Shown: piece by piece, positions 32,825 to 40,616 of the stretch
Position numbering within the stretch: the first letter of the stretch is position 1
Layout: the number at the start of each line of letters is the position of its first letter
DNA from: Gemmatimonadota bacterium
Lineage (GTDB): Bacteria; Gemmatimonadota; Gemmatimonadetes; Gemmatimonadales; Gemmatimonadaceae
Assembly: GCA_021299375.1 (NCBI GenBank)
Contig: JAJTGR010000012.1
Location: forward strand, 1 to 64,000
Direction: 5' to 3'
DNA length: 64,000 nucleotides
Translations under genes and position numbers: made by a program
The notes under the pieces: generated by a model
Databases searched by the model: none
What the model was told of the DNA's origin: nothing
Seen by the model: the letters and a program-made list of their open reading frames with translations, nothing else

Positions 32825-33961
32825 GTGGCAACGTATCTCGAGCAGCTCGAGACACCGGCACCGGTGGTGGACATGGACCGGCTCGCCCTCAATCTGGACC
32901 GCATGGCGGCGTACGCCACCCTGCATGGCCTCCGGCTGCGCCCGCACGTGAAGACGCACAAGTCGCCGCGCATCGCCGCCGAGCAGCTGCGCCTCGGGGC
33001 AGTGGGGCTCACGTGCGCCACCTTGCGCGAGGCGGAGGTCATGGCCGGCGTCTGTGATGACCTCCTCGTCGCCTATCCCCCGGTGGGTGCCGCGCGCCTC
33101 GAGCGCCTCGCGCGCCTGCCTGGTGACGTGCGCGTGACCGTGGCGGCAGACGACGCCGCGGCCCTCGATGCGCTGTCCGTGGCGGCGCGGCTGGGGCAGC
33201 GGACCATCGATGTCCTGGTGGAACTCGACCTCGGCATGCACCGCGTGGGTGTCACCTCGCCAGAGAAGGCCATTGCCGTGGCCCGCCAGATCGAACGGGC
33301 GCCGGCGCTGCGCTACGCCGGCGTGCAGTTCTATCCGGGGCACGTTCGCGCGCCCGTCGGCGAGCAGGACGCCGCATTGCGGCAGGTGGGACGCGACCTT
33401 GGCGCGTATCTCGACGCCCTCCGCAGCGAGGGGCTCGCCCCGGCCGTCGTGAGCGGAGGCTCCACCCCGGCCGCGTGGCGCATGCACGAGGTCCCCGGCG
33501 TCACGGAAGTCCGCCCCGGCACCTACGTGTACAATGATCGCACCACCGCGCAGATCGGCGCCTGTGACTGGGAGGACTGTGCGCTCACGGTGCTCGCGAC
33601 GGTGGTCAGTGTCGCGGTGAAGGGCCAGGCGGTGGTCGACGCAGGGACCAAGGCGCTCGGCCGCGAACCACTGCGCGCGGAGGGCGAGGGATACGGTGCC
33701 CTGCTCGATCACCCTGAGGTTGTGGTGGCCCGCATGTCGGAAGAGCACGGTATCCTGGACCTGTCGAAGACGTCGTGGCGCCCACGCCTGGGCGACCAGG
33801 TGCGCATCGTGCCCAACCATGTCTGCATCGTGGTGCACCTGTTCGACGAGATCATCGGGGTGCGCGGCCATGCCGTGGAGACCGCGTGGTCTGTGGCAGC
33901 ACGAGGCCGCGGTGCCAATCTGGAACTCGACACGGCACCGAGCCGGCCGCGCGCGGTCTGA
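32825..33961 (+). CDS. D-threonine aldolase / D-serine dehydratase-like PLP enzyme
   Basis: The protein matches the alanine-racemase-fold family III group of D-threonine aldolase and D-serine dehydratase: LETPAPVVDMDRLALNLDRM start, PLP lysine in RPHVKTHKSPRIAAEQL, VVSGGSTPA phosphate loop, and a C-terminal metal site candidate with HGILD, PNHVC (His and Cys). I choose the GTG at 32825 because GGAGG lies seven bases upstream; the ORF opens at 32765. With 378 residues it has the usual length. The substrate is not determined by sequence. Confidence 0.88.
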   Translation: MATYLEQLETPAPVVDMDRLALNLDRMAAYATLHGLRLRPHVKTHKSPRIAAEQLRLGAVGLTCATLREAEVMAGVCDDLLVAYPPVGAARLERLARLPGDVRVTVAADDAAALDALSVAARLGQRTIDVLVELDLGMHRVGVTSPEKAIAVARQIERAPALRYAGVQFYPGHVRAPVGEQDAALRQVGRDLGAYLDALRSEGLAPAVVSGGSTPAAWRMHEVPGVTEVRPGTYVYNDRTTAQIGACDWEDCALTVLATVVSVAVKGQAVVDAGTKALGREPLRAEGEGYGALLDHPEVVVARMSEEHGILDLSKTSWRPRLGDQVRIVPNHVCIVVHLFDEIIGVRGHAVETAWSVAARGRGANLELDTAPSRPRAV

Positions 33962-33991
33962 GACCGCAGTGCCCGACCGGGCGTTCCCCCC

Positions 33992-35275
33992 ATGACATCG
34001 CCCCGTCGTATCCTGCTCGTGGATGCCGACGCGTTCTTCGTGGCCGTCGCGCGCCAGGAGGACCCGGAGGGCGCGGGCCGGGCGCGCCTGCTCATTGTGG
34101 GTGGCCGGCCCGGCTCCCGCGGCGTCGTGTGTAGCGCCTCCTACGAATGCCGGGCGTTCGGTGTGCGGTCGGCAATGCCGATTGCCCGAGCCCTCAGGCT
34201 CTGCCCCGAGGCGATGTGTGTGCCGGTTCCTCGGCACGCCTGCAGTCTGCGCAGCCGGGAGATCCACGCGGTCCTGAGCCGCTTTGCGCCCGTGGTGCAG
34301 GCGTCGAGCATCGACGAGTGGTACTGCGACCTTGGCGGCACCGAGGCGCTCTACGGGTACGAGCCGCTGCGGGAGACGGCCCACCGCATCCGCGACGCCG
34401 TCCGCGAGGCCACGGGGCTGCCTGTTTCGTTGGGCGGCGGTACCTCCCGGCTGATCGCGAAGATGGCGGTGGAGGTGGCCAAGCCGAAGCCCGGGACCGG
34501 TGCCAACGGCGTGCACTGCGTGGCGCCCGGCGAGGAGGTGGCCTTTCTGTCGCAGTTCCGGTTGGCCGACCTCCCGATGGTGGGCCCGCGGCTGACTGAG
34601 CAGCTCGCGCGCCTGGGGCTGGTGTCCGTTCGCGAGGCGCAGGCGTGGTCCGAGGCGGACCTGGTGCGCCGGTTGGGTGACCGGGCTGGCCCGTGGCTGG
34701 CGCGCCGGGTCCGCGGGATCGACGACAGCGTGGTCAGCCCCCGCGATCGCCAGAAACAGGTCAGCCGGGAGGATACCTTCGCCCGCGACCTCGACGACGA
34801 CGATTCGCTCGAACGGGAACTCCTGCGCCTGGCGGTGCGCGTCAGCGCTGATCTGCGCCGACAAGCACTGCGGGCCCGGACGGTCACCGTGAAGATCAAG
34901 GATACCGATTTCCGGACCCGATCGGCGCAGCGAACCCTCGAGAGCTTCATCGAGTCCGAGCGCTCGGTGGCTGCGGCGGCCCGTCCCCTTCTTCGCCAGC
35001 TGCGCGGCAAGCGACGGGTGCCCGTTCGCCTGTTGGGCATCGCGCTGTCGCACTTCGATGACGAGGCGTCGGCCTCCGGGCTCTCGACCCAACTGGGGCT
35101 GTTCGGCGGGCTCAGCCCGGATCAGACGTCCGGAGACCAACCCCGAGAGTCACCGCGGGATCGGGCCCTCACCCGGGCACTGGATCGGATCCGCGATCGT
35201 TATGGACGTGAGGCGATTGTTCCGGCCCGGCTGATCGATCCCGCAGAGGATACGGGCCCCAGGGTGGAAGAATGA
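33992..35275 (+). CDS. dinB: DNA polymerase IV-like Y-family polymerase
   Basis: The 427-residue protein is a translesion polymerase: LLVDADAFFVAVARQEDP supplies the first catalytic Asp and the steric-gate region, YECRAFGVRSAMPIARALRLCP the finger, and SSIDEWYCDLGG the catalytic Asp-Glu pair, with an unusual WYC sequence in place of the common AYLD. HhH-type thumb (LPMVGPRLTEQLARLGL) and little-finger regions follow. Near the C-terminus TQLGLFGG fits the QLxLF sliding-clamp motif. It starts 30 bp after the aldolase-like gene. Confidence 0.92.
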   Translation: MTSPRRILLVDADAFFVAVARQEDPEGAGRARLLIVGGRPGSRGVVCSASYECRAFGVRSAMPIARALRLCPEAMCVPVPRHACSLRSREIHAVLSRFAPVVQASSIDEWYCDLGGTEALYGYEPLRETAHRIRDAVREATGLPVSLGGGTSRLIAKMAVEVAKPKPGTGANGVHCVAPGEEVAFLSQFRLADLPMVGPRLTEQLARLGLVSVREAQAWSEADLVRRLGDRAGPWLARRVRGIDDSVVSPRDRQKQVSREDTFARDLDDDDSLERELLRLAVRVSADLRRQALRARTVTVKIKDTDFRTRSAQRTLESFIESERSVAAAARPLLRQLRGKRRVPVRLLGIALSHFDDEASASGLSTQLGLFGGLSPDQTSGDQPRESPRDRALTRALDRIRDRYGREAIVPARLIDPAEDTGPRVEE

Positions 35276-35305
35276 GCCATGCCCCCTTAGCTTCACCGTG
35301 TTGCG

Positions 35306-35323
35306 GCCGGCACCCGTGCCGGC
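35306..35323 (+). terminator. Hairpin downstream of dinB
   Basis: GCCGGCAC-CC-GTGCCGGC is a perfect 8-bp stem with a two-base loop in the gap between dinB and the small membrane protein gene. No T-run follows, so termination would be weak or it may be a leader structure. Confidence 0.35.
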
Positions 35324-35362
35324 TGCCCTCCTTACCTGTCAGAGTGTTCTTCGGAGTTTTTC

Positions 35363-35641
35363 ATGAGCGCTTCTCAGTACGATCCGAACAAGCTGGGCTG
35401 GGGTGCCGCCATCGTCACGTGCGTGTTCACGGCGGCGCTTGGCTTTGGCGCGTACACGATCCACAAGAACACGTATCGGCACCCGCGCGACCCCATGAAC
35501 CAGCAGGTGTATTACGAGCGCGACCAGGGCGGCCACAGCGCCGGTGCCGAGGACCACGGGGCGGCCGCGGGGGGTGGGCACGCGGAATCGGCTGGCGGTG
35601 AGCACAAGGACGCGGCGCCCACCGGCGGCGCGAAGCACTGA
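35363..35641 (+). CDS. Small membrane protein of unknown function
   Basis: The 92-residue protein has one membrane helix (LGWGAAIVTCVFTAALGFGAYTI, about 11-33) and a His/Gly/Ala-rich soluble tail (GGHSAGAEDHGAAAGGGHAESAGG). The tail has five His and could bind metal, but there is no motif. A GGAG ribosome site precedes the ATG, and a strong terminator follows the stop, so it looks like a separately expressed short transcript. I do not recognise the family. Confidence 0.75.
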   Translation: MSASQYDPNKLGWGAAIVTCVFTAALGFGAYTIHKNTYRHPRDPMNQQVYYERDQGGHSAGAEDHGAAAGGGHAESAGGEHKDAAPTGGAKH

Positions 35642-35673
35642 GCGGCGCCTGTCCCTGACACCCTCGCAGCCCG

Positions 35674-35705
35674 AAAAGGCGCCGACCGAGTCGGCGCCTT
35701 TTTTT
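35674..35705 (+). terminator. Strong rho-independent terminator
   Basis: AAAAGGCGCCGA and TCGGCGCCTTTT form a perfect 12-bp stem around CCGAG, followed by further T residues (seven T in a row). It is the clearest intrinsic terminator in the window and isolates the small membrane protein gene from the bicarbonate operon. Confidence 0.93.
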
Positions 35706-35838
35706 GCGCCCGGATCGTCCCATTGGTTTTATCAATGTTTTTGCTTCTTACATTCAATTTGCATATCACCATGGATTCGGTGAGACTCGTGCATCGCCCG
35801 CACGGTGCGGGCGCATCCGTTCCCCTCCACGACCGGAC
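35706..35838 (+). promoter_or_regulatory. AT-rich promoter region of the sbtA operon
   Basis: Between the terminator and sbtA, about 60 bp (35720-35780) are far more AT-rich than any neighbouring sequence, including TTTTATCAATG and TTCTTACATTCAATTTGCATATC. ATTGGTTTTATCAAT (35722-35736) is a dyad with TTG...CAA arms and T-N11-A spacing, the LysR-type operator pattern. Further down, CGCCCGCAC/GTGCGGGCG (35795-35813) is a perfect 9-bp inverted repeat around one base in the presumed leader. Confidence 0.65.
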
Positions 35839-36822
35839 ATGATCGAAACGCTCAAGGCGAACCTGCTCTCGCCGATTCCCCTCGCGTTCGCGCTGGGGAT
35901 CGTGGCGCGGCTCATCCGCAGCGAACTCACGCTGCCGAAGGACCTCTACACGTCCATCTCGATCTACCTGCTCTTCGCGCTCGGCCTGAAAGGCGGTGTG
36001 GAGCTGGCACACTCCTCGTTCGATGCCATTGCCCTGCCGGCCGGGGCGACGATCCTGCTCGGCTGCATCACCCCGCTGACCACGTACGCCGTCATGAAGT
36101 ACGTGGGGCGCTTCGACAGCTCGGATGCGGCCGCCATGGCCGCGCACTATGGGTCGGTCAGCGCGGTCACATTCATTGCGGCGCAGCAGTTCGTGCAGCA
36201 GGTCGGTGCGCCGGCCGAGGGCTTCATGCCCACGCTGCTGACGCTGCTGGAGAGCCCGGGCATTCACATCGCGCTCGCCATTGGCGCCGTGCAGCGCCAG
36301 AAGACGCTGGGGGCGCAGTCGGGGCAGCAGGCGAGCCTGAAGGAGACACTGCACGAGGTGCTCACGGCGCGCACCATGGTGCTGCTGGTGGGCGGTCTGC
36401 TGGTGGGCTTCCTCATGGGAGAGAACGGCTGGAAGTCGGTGGGTCCCTTCTACGACGGCATGTTCCGCGGTGTGCTCATGCTGTTCCTGCTCGAGATGGG
36501 CATCGTGGCGGGATCGCGACTTGGTGACCTCAAGAAGGTCGGTCCGTTCCTGCTTGCCTTCGGGGTGCTCATGCCCATCGTGCACGGCGCGCTGGGTGCC
36601 GCGTTGGGTGTGTGGGCCGGGCTCTCGGTGGGTGGCGCGACGGTCCTGGCCACGATGGCGGCGAGCGCGAGCTACATCGCGGCCCCACCGGCAGTGCGCG
36701 TCACGCTGCCAGAGGCCAACCCGACCTATTTCCTGACGTCGTCGCTCGCCATCACGTTCCCCTTCAACATCCTGGCCGGCATCCCGCTGTACTTCCGGAT
36801 CGCCCAGGCCCTCCACGGCTGA
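35839..36822 (+). CDS. sbtA: Sodium-dependent bicarbonate transporter SbtA-like
   Basis: The 327-residue protein is an integral membrane protein of about ten helices in two inverted halves, matching the SbtA/DUF897 family: FALGLKGGVELAHSSFD, AAHYGSVSAVTFIAAQQFV and AASASYIAAPPAVRVTLPEANPTYFLTSSLAITFPFN are its most conserved segments. It imports bicarbonate with sodium. The following genes encode its PII-like partner SbtB and a carbonic anhydrase. The ATG at 35839 is preferred to the longer ORF start at 35704, which lies inside the terminator and AT-rich promoter. Confidence 0.92.
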   Translation: MIETLKANLLSPIPLAFALGIVARLIRSELTLPKDLYTSISIYLLFALGLKGGVELAHSSFDAIALPAGATILLGCITPLTTYAVMKYVGRFDSSDAAAMAAHYGSVSAVTFIAAQQFVQQVGAPAEGFMPTLLTLLESPGIHIALAIGAVQRQKTLGAQSGQQASLKETLHEVLTARTMVLLVGGLLVGFLMGENGWKSVGPFYDGMFRGVLMLFLLEMGIVAGSRLGDLKKVGPFLLAFGVLMPIVHGALGAALGVWAGLSVGGATVLATMAASASYIAAPPAVRVTLPEANPTYFLTSSLAITFPFNILAGIPLYFRIAQALHG

Positions 36823-36834
36823 GGAGACAGGTCC

Positions 36835-37161
36835 ATGCTCACCTACCCGTTCAAGCTCGTCACCATCATTGCCGAGCCCGTGCTCGAGCAGAAGATCACC
36901 CACGACCTCCGGCAGCTTGGCGCCACGGGCTTCACGATCGTCGAGGGGCGTGGCCAAGGCTCGCGCGGGCTCCAGGCGACCGAGATCCCGGGGTCGGACA
37001 TCCGCATCGAGAGCATCGTGGAGCCTGACGTTGCCGACCGCATCGTGGCCCATCTGGCCACGACCTACTTCGGCAATTACGAAGTGATCGCGTACCTGTC
37101 CGATGTCGCCGTCGTGCGTGGCGACAAGTACCGCAAGACCACCACCTCCGGAGGGCAGTAA
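36835..37161 (+). CDS. sbtB: PII-like signalling protein SbtB-like
   Basis: The 108-residue protein has the ferredoxin-like PII fold pattern: YPFKLVTIIAEPVLEQKITHDLRQLGATGFTIVEGRGQG, a T-loop region (SRGLQATEIPGSDIRIESIV) and VADRIVAHLATTYFGNYEVIAYLSDVAVV. In cyanobacteria SbtB binds adenine nucleotides including cAMP and blocks SbtA. The C-terminus lacks the CGPxGC redox loop of some cyanobacterial SbtB. It starts 12 bp after sbtA with a GAGGAGA ribosome site. Confidence 0.88.
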   Translation: MLTYPFKLVTIIAEPVLEQKITHDLRQLGATGFTIVEGRGQGSRGLQATEIPGSDIRIESIVEPDVADRIVAHLATTYFGNYEVIAYLSDVAVVRGDKYRKTTTSGGQ

Positions 37162-37162
37162 G

Positions 37163-37894
37163 GTGTGCGTGACCTGTGGGACGCCTGACGCGGGGCGTTC
37201 GCGGCGTGACTTTCTGCGGTCGGCGACGGTCGCCGGGGCGGGCCTCGTGGCCGGTGGGGTCGCGGCGAGCGCGTTCGCCAGGCCCGCGTGGGCGCACGGT
37301 GGGCCAATGCGCGCCCCCGAGCCCTACGCCAATCCCAAGGCGGCGCTCGACGCGCTCTACAAGGGCAACGAGCGGTTCGTGAAGGGCGAGGTGATGGCGC
37401 CCAATCGCAACATGGCGCGTCTGAAGGAAGTCGCGGCCGGGCAGAAGCCGTTCGCTGCGTTCCTCGGATGCGCCGACTCGCGTGTGCCCATCGAGATCGT
37501 GTTCGACCAGGGGTTCGGTGACGTGTTCGTCACCCGCATCGCCGGCAACGTCGCCGATCCCGCCATCATCGGCTCCCTCGAATTCGGCACGGAGGTGCTC
37601 GGGGCGCAGGTCCTGTACGTGCTCGGGCACACCAAGTGCGGGGCCGTGTCGGCGACGATGGCCGGCAGCGACGTGCCGGGGCAGATCTCCACGCTGTACC
37701 AGCACATCCGGCGCGCCGCCAAGGAGAGCGGCGGCGACGTGAACAAGGCGATTGCCCGCAACGTGGAGATCCAGGCCGAAATCCTGAAGGAGGCCTCGCC
37801 GGTCATCGCCAAGCGCATCAAGGCCGGCACATTGCTCATCGCCGGTGGCGTGTACGACCTGGACACCGGCAAGGTCATCCCGGTGACCGTCTGA
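37163..37894 (+). CDS. Tat-exported beta-class carbonic anhydrase
   Basis: The 243-residue enzyme interconverts CO2 and bicarbonate. An N-terminal twin-arginine signal (GRSRRDFLRSATVAGAGLVAGG) ending near AWAHGG predicts export of the folded, zinc-loaded enzyme to the periplasm. The catalytic set is complete: Cys-Asp-Arg in LGCADSRVP and His-Cys in LGHTKCGAV. I use the GTG at 37163 because GGAGGG lies eight bases upstream and it starts directly after the sbtB stop; the ORF opens at 37103. With SbtA it could supply bicarbonate for uptake. Confidence 0.93.
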   Translation: MCVTCGTPDAGRSRRDFLRSATVAGAGLVAGGVAASAFARPAWAHGGPMRAPEPYANPKAALDALYKGNERFVKGEVMAPNRNMARLKEVAAGQKPFAAFLGCADSRVPIEIVFDQGFGDVFVTRIAGNVADPAIIGSLEFGTEVLGAQVLYVLGHTKCGAVSATMAGSDVPGQISTLYQHIRRAAKESGGDVNKAIARNVEIQAEILKEASPVIAKRIKAGTLLIAGGVYDLDTGKVIPVTV

Positions 37895-37904
37895 GTGCGA
37901 CACG

Positions 37905-37937
37905 GGGCGCCTGGGGGGCCACCGCCAGCGCCCCGCT
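37905..37937 (+). terminator. Hairpin after the carbonic anhydrase gene
   Basis: CGGGGCGC and GCGCCCCG form an 8-bp stem with a 17-base loop in the 59-bp gap before the LysR-type gene. No T-run follows; it may only weaken read-through into the regulator. Confidence 0.35.
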
Positions 37938-37953
37938 CCTCGTACAATTCAGC

Positions 37954-38868
37954 ATGACCGCCCTGTCGCTGAACACGCTCAACTATCAGCATCTGCTCTA
38001 CTTCTGGGTCGTGGCGCGCGAGGGCAGCATTGCGCGTGCCACGCAGGTGCTGCACCTCACGCAACCCACGATCAGCACCCAGCTCAAGCACCTTGAGCGG
38101 TCGTTGGGAGCGGCGTTGTTCACGAAGCGCGGCCGCCACCTCGTGCTCACGGAAACCGGGCAGCTGGTGTTCCACTACGCGGACGACATGTTCCGTACGG
38201 GCCGTGAGCTCACCGAGGCGCTCGCGCGCGGCGATGCGCGGCTGCCCACGCGGTTGGTGGTCGGCATCTCCGATTCCCTGCCCAAGCTGACGACCTGGCG
38301 CCTGTTGCGGCCGGCCATCGATGCCGTGCCGGGATTGCGCCTCACCTGCCGGATCGACAAGACCGAGCGGCTGCTCGCCGACCTGGCAGTGCATGCCCTC
38401 GACGTGGTGCTCACCGACACGCCGGCCTCGCCCAATGCCTCGATCGCCCTGTTCACGCACCTCCTCGGAGAGTGCGGCGTCACCGTGTTCGGGACACAGG
38501 CGCTGCAGGCGCGCTTCCGCCGGAGCTTTCCGCACTCGCTCACCGGCGCCCCGTTCATCATGCCCACCTCGAACACGGCCATGCGCCGTTCGCTCGACGC
38601 CTGGTGCATTGCCCATGACGTCCGCCCCGACGTGGTGTGTGAGGTCGAGGACGTGGCACTGCTTCAGGTGTTCGGGCAGGAGGGCATGGGGCTCTTCGCT
38701 GCCCCCACCGTCGTGGAGGCGCAGATCCGTCGTGCATACAACGTGCGCGTGGTGGGGCGCCTGCCGACGGTGCGCGAGCGGTTCTACGCCATCTCGGCGG
38801 AACGTCGGCTCGCCCATCCCGCCGTCGTCGCGCTCTCCGAGGTCGCGCGAACGCGTTTGTTCAGCTGA
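37954..38868 (+). CDS. LysR-family regulator, NhaR-like
   Basis: The 304-residue protein has an N-terminal winged helix-turn-helix (LNYQHLLYFWVVAREGSIARATQVLHLTQPTISTQLKHLERSLG) and a LysR-type ligand-binding domain. The segments NYQHLLYFW and GDARLPTRLVVGISDSLPK resemble NhaR, a sodium/proton-responsive member. It is downstream of, and in the same direction as, sbtA-sbtB-carbonic anhydrase and probably controls them through the dyad at 35722; a sodium or bicarbonate signal is inference. Confidence 0.9.
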   Translation: MTALSLNTLNYQHLLYFWVVAREGSIARATQVLHLTQPTISTQLKHLERSLGAALFTKRGRHLVLTETGQLVFHYADDMFRTGRELTEALARGDARLPTRLVVGISDSLPKLTTWRLLRPAIDAVPGLRLTCRIDKTERLLADLAVHALDVVLTDTPASPNASIALFTHLLGECGVTVFGTQALQARFRRSFPHSLTGAPFIMPTSNTAMRRSLDAWCIAHDVRPDVVCEVEDVALLQVFGQEGMGLFAAPTVVEAQIRRAYNVRVVGRLPTVRERFYAISAERRLAHPAVVALSEVARTRLFS

Positions 38869-38878
38869 CGGGCCGGCC

Positions 38879-40498
38879 TCACAGCGGGAGGGTGAACCAG
38901 AACTCGCTCCCGGCACCCATCGCGGACGCCACGCCGATCTCGCCCCCGTGAGCCTCGACGATGCCTTTCGCGATGTAGAGCCCCAACCCTGATCCGGCCC
39001 GCAACAGCCGCGGAGCCTGCCAGTAGCGCTCGAACAGCCGCGGCACATCCTCAGGGGTGACCCCCGGGCCGGTATCCCGCACGGCGATCCGGAGCATGTC
39101 ATCGACCACGTGCGCCGACAGTGTGACCGCGCCGCCGTGCGGCGTGAAGCGGACCGCATTGCCGAGCAGGTTCGACAATACCTGCTGCAGCCGATGCATG
39201 TCGGCCAGCACCGTCGGCAGGGCGGGGTCGAAATCCCGCACGAAGCGCAGGGCGGCATCGACCATCACCGGTTCGAACAGGTTGGCCGCTTCCTCGACCA
39301 GGTCGAGGGCAGCCACCCGCCGGCGTTCGACGCGCAGCCGGCCCGCCGAGATGCGTGAGACGTCCTGCAGGTCCTGAATCAGGCCATCCGCCTGACGGGC
39401 CGCCGCGCGAACGGATTCGACCTCGTCGCGCGCCATGAGCGTCCCCTCCTCGCCGTCCGTCATGGACGCGCGGTCGAGCACCGCGCCGGTGAGCATGACA
39501 ATGGCGTTCACCGGATTGCGAAGGTCGTGTGACACGATCGCCAGCATGTCATCGCGCTCACGCACGGCGCGACGGGCTTCCTCGTAGAGCCGCGCATTCT
39601 CGAGCGCGAGGGCGGCGAGGCCGGCGAACTGGTCCGCCACGTGCACCTCCTCGACCGCGTGATGCGTGCCCGGGCGCGTCCGGACCAGATGCAGCGCCCC
39701 GATGGCGCGACCGCCCGCGCGCAGGGGGACGATGAGCACGGCGCTGGCCCCAAGGGCCTCGGCACGCGCGCGCGACGACGCATCGGGGAAGTTGGCGTGC
39801 AGCCACGCCGCGATGTCCCGGACGCGCTGGGCCTCCATCTCGCGAGCCACACGCGCCGCGCTCTCCGGCAGTGGCTCCACCGTGACCGGGTCGGGGACGC
39901 GGGCCACAAGCGCGGCGGCATCGCCATGCCGATGCGGATCGATGTGCGTGGCCGCGGCCCGCCGGATGCTGCCATCCGGCGAGAGTAGTTCGAGCAGGCT
40001 CCACTCGCCCAGCAGCGGCACCGGCAACTCGGCAATGGTCGCCATGGTCGACTCGACATCGAGCGTCGCCGCCAGCACCCAGCCGGCCGTTGCGAGGAAC
40101 TTCTGGCGCTCTTCGGCGCGCCGCCGCTCACTGACGTCACGCAGCGTCACCATGAAGGTGCGCGCACCGTGCATGCTCACCCGCGCAATCGACGCCTCGG
40201 CCGGGAAGGCCTCCCCATTCTTGCGCAGACCGGAGATCTGCCGGCGATCGGCCATGGTGCGCGCATCGATCGGCCCCTCGCCGAACGTCCGCATGTGCCC
40301 CCGATGTACCGCCCGCGCGTTCATCGGCAGCAAGCGGTCGAGCGGCTGCCCGAGCATTTCCTCCTCCATCCAGCCGAAGATGTGTTCGGCGCCGCGGTTG
40401 AAGCGAATGATCCGATAGTTGTCGTCGAGGGCAATGATCGCATCGGCGGCGATGTCGACGATCGCGGAGAGCGCGGCGTTGGAGTCGGAGTCGGCCAT
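38879..40498 (-). CDS. PAS-GAF sensor histidine kinase
   Basis: The 539-residue soluble kinase has a PAS domain at about 1-130 (IIALDDNYRIIRFNRGAEHIFGW), a GAF domain at about 145-300 (LGASAVLIVPLRAGGRAIGALHLV), a HisKA domain with SHDLRNPVNAIVML and an HATPase with NLLGNAVRFTPHGG and GSGLGLYIAKGIVEAHGG. No membrane helix is visible, so the signal is cytoplasmic. No response regulator is adjacent. It converges on the LysR gene with a 10-bp gap and is divergent from the P-type ATPase. Confidence 0.9.
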   Translation of the reverse strand: MADSDSNAALSAIVDIAADAIIALDDNYRIIRFNRGAEHIFGWMEEEMLGQPLDRLLPMNARAVHRGHMRTFGEGPIDARTMADRRQISGLRKNGEAFPAEASIARVSMHGARTFMVTLRDVSERRRAEERQKFLATAGWVLAATLDVESTMATIAELPVPLLGEWSLLELLSPDGSIRRAAATHIDPHRHGDAAALVARVPDPVTVEPLPESAARVAREMEAQRVRDIAAWLHANFPDASSRARAEALGASAVLIVPLRAGGRAIGALHLVRTRPGTHHAVEEVHVADQFAGLAALALENARLYEEARRAVRERDDMLAIVSHDLRNPVNAIVMLTGAVLDRASMTDGEEGTLMARDEVESVRAAARQADGLIQDLQDVSRISAGRLRVERRRVAALDLVEEAANLFEPVMVDAALRFVRDFDPALPTVLADMHRLQQVLSNLLGNAVRFTPHGGAVTLSAHVVDDMLRIAVRDTGPGVTPEDVPRLFERYWQAPRLLRAGSGLGLYIAKGIVEAHGGEIGVASAMGAGSEFWFTLPL

Positions 40499-40616
40499 GG
40501 CCGACAATATTGCTCGGGTCGGGAATCCTGCCAGTGATGTGGTGCTTGCGGAGTGGGCCGTTGGGTGCGAAGGATCGTGCGTACGCGTCCCCCGCCCACA
40601 CAGTCCCGCAATTCGC

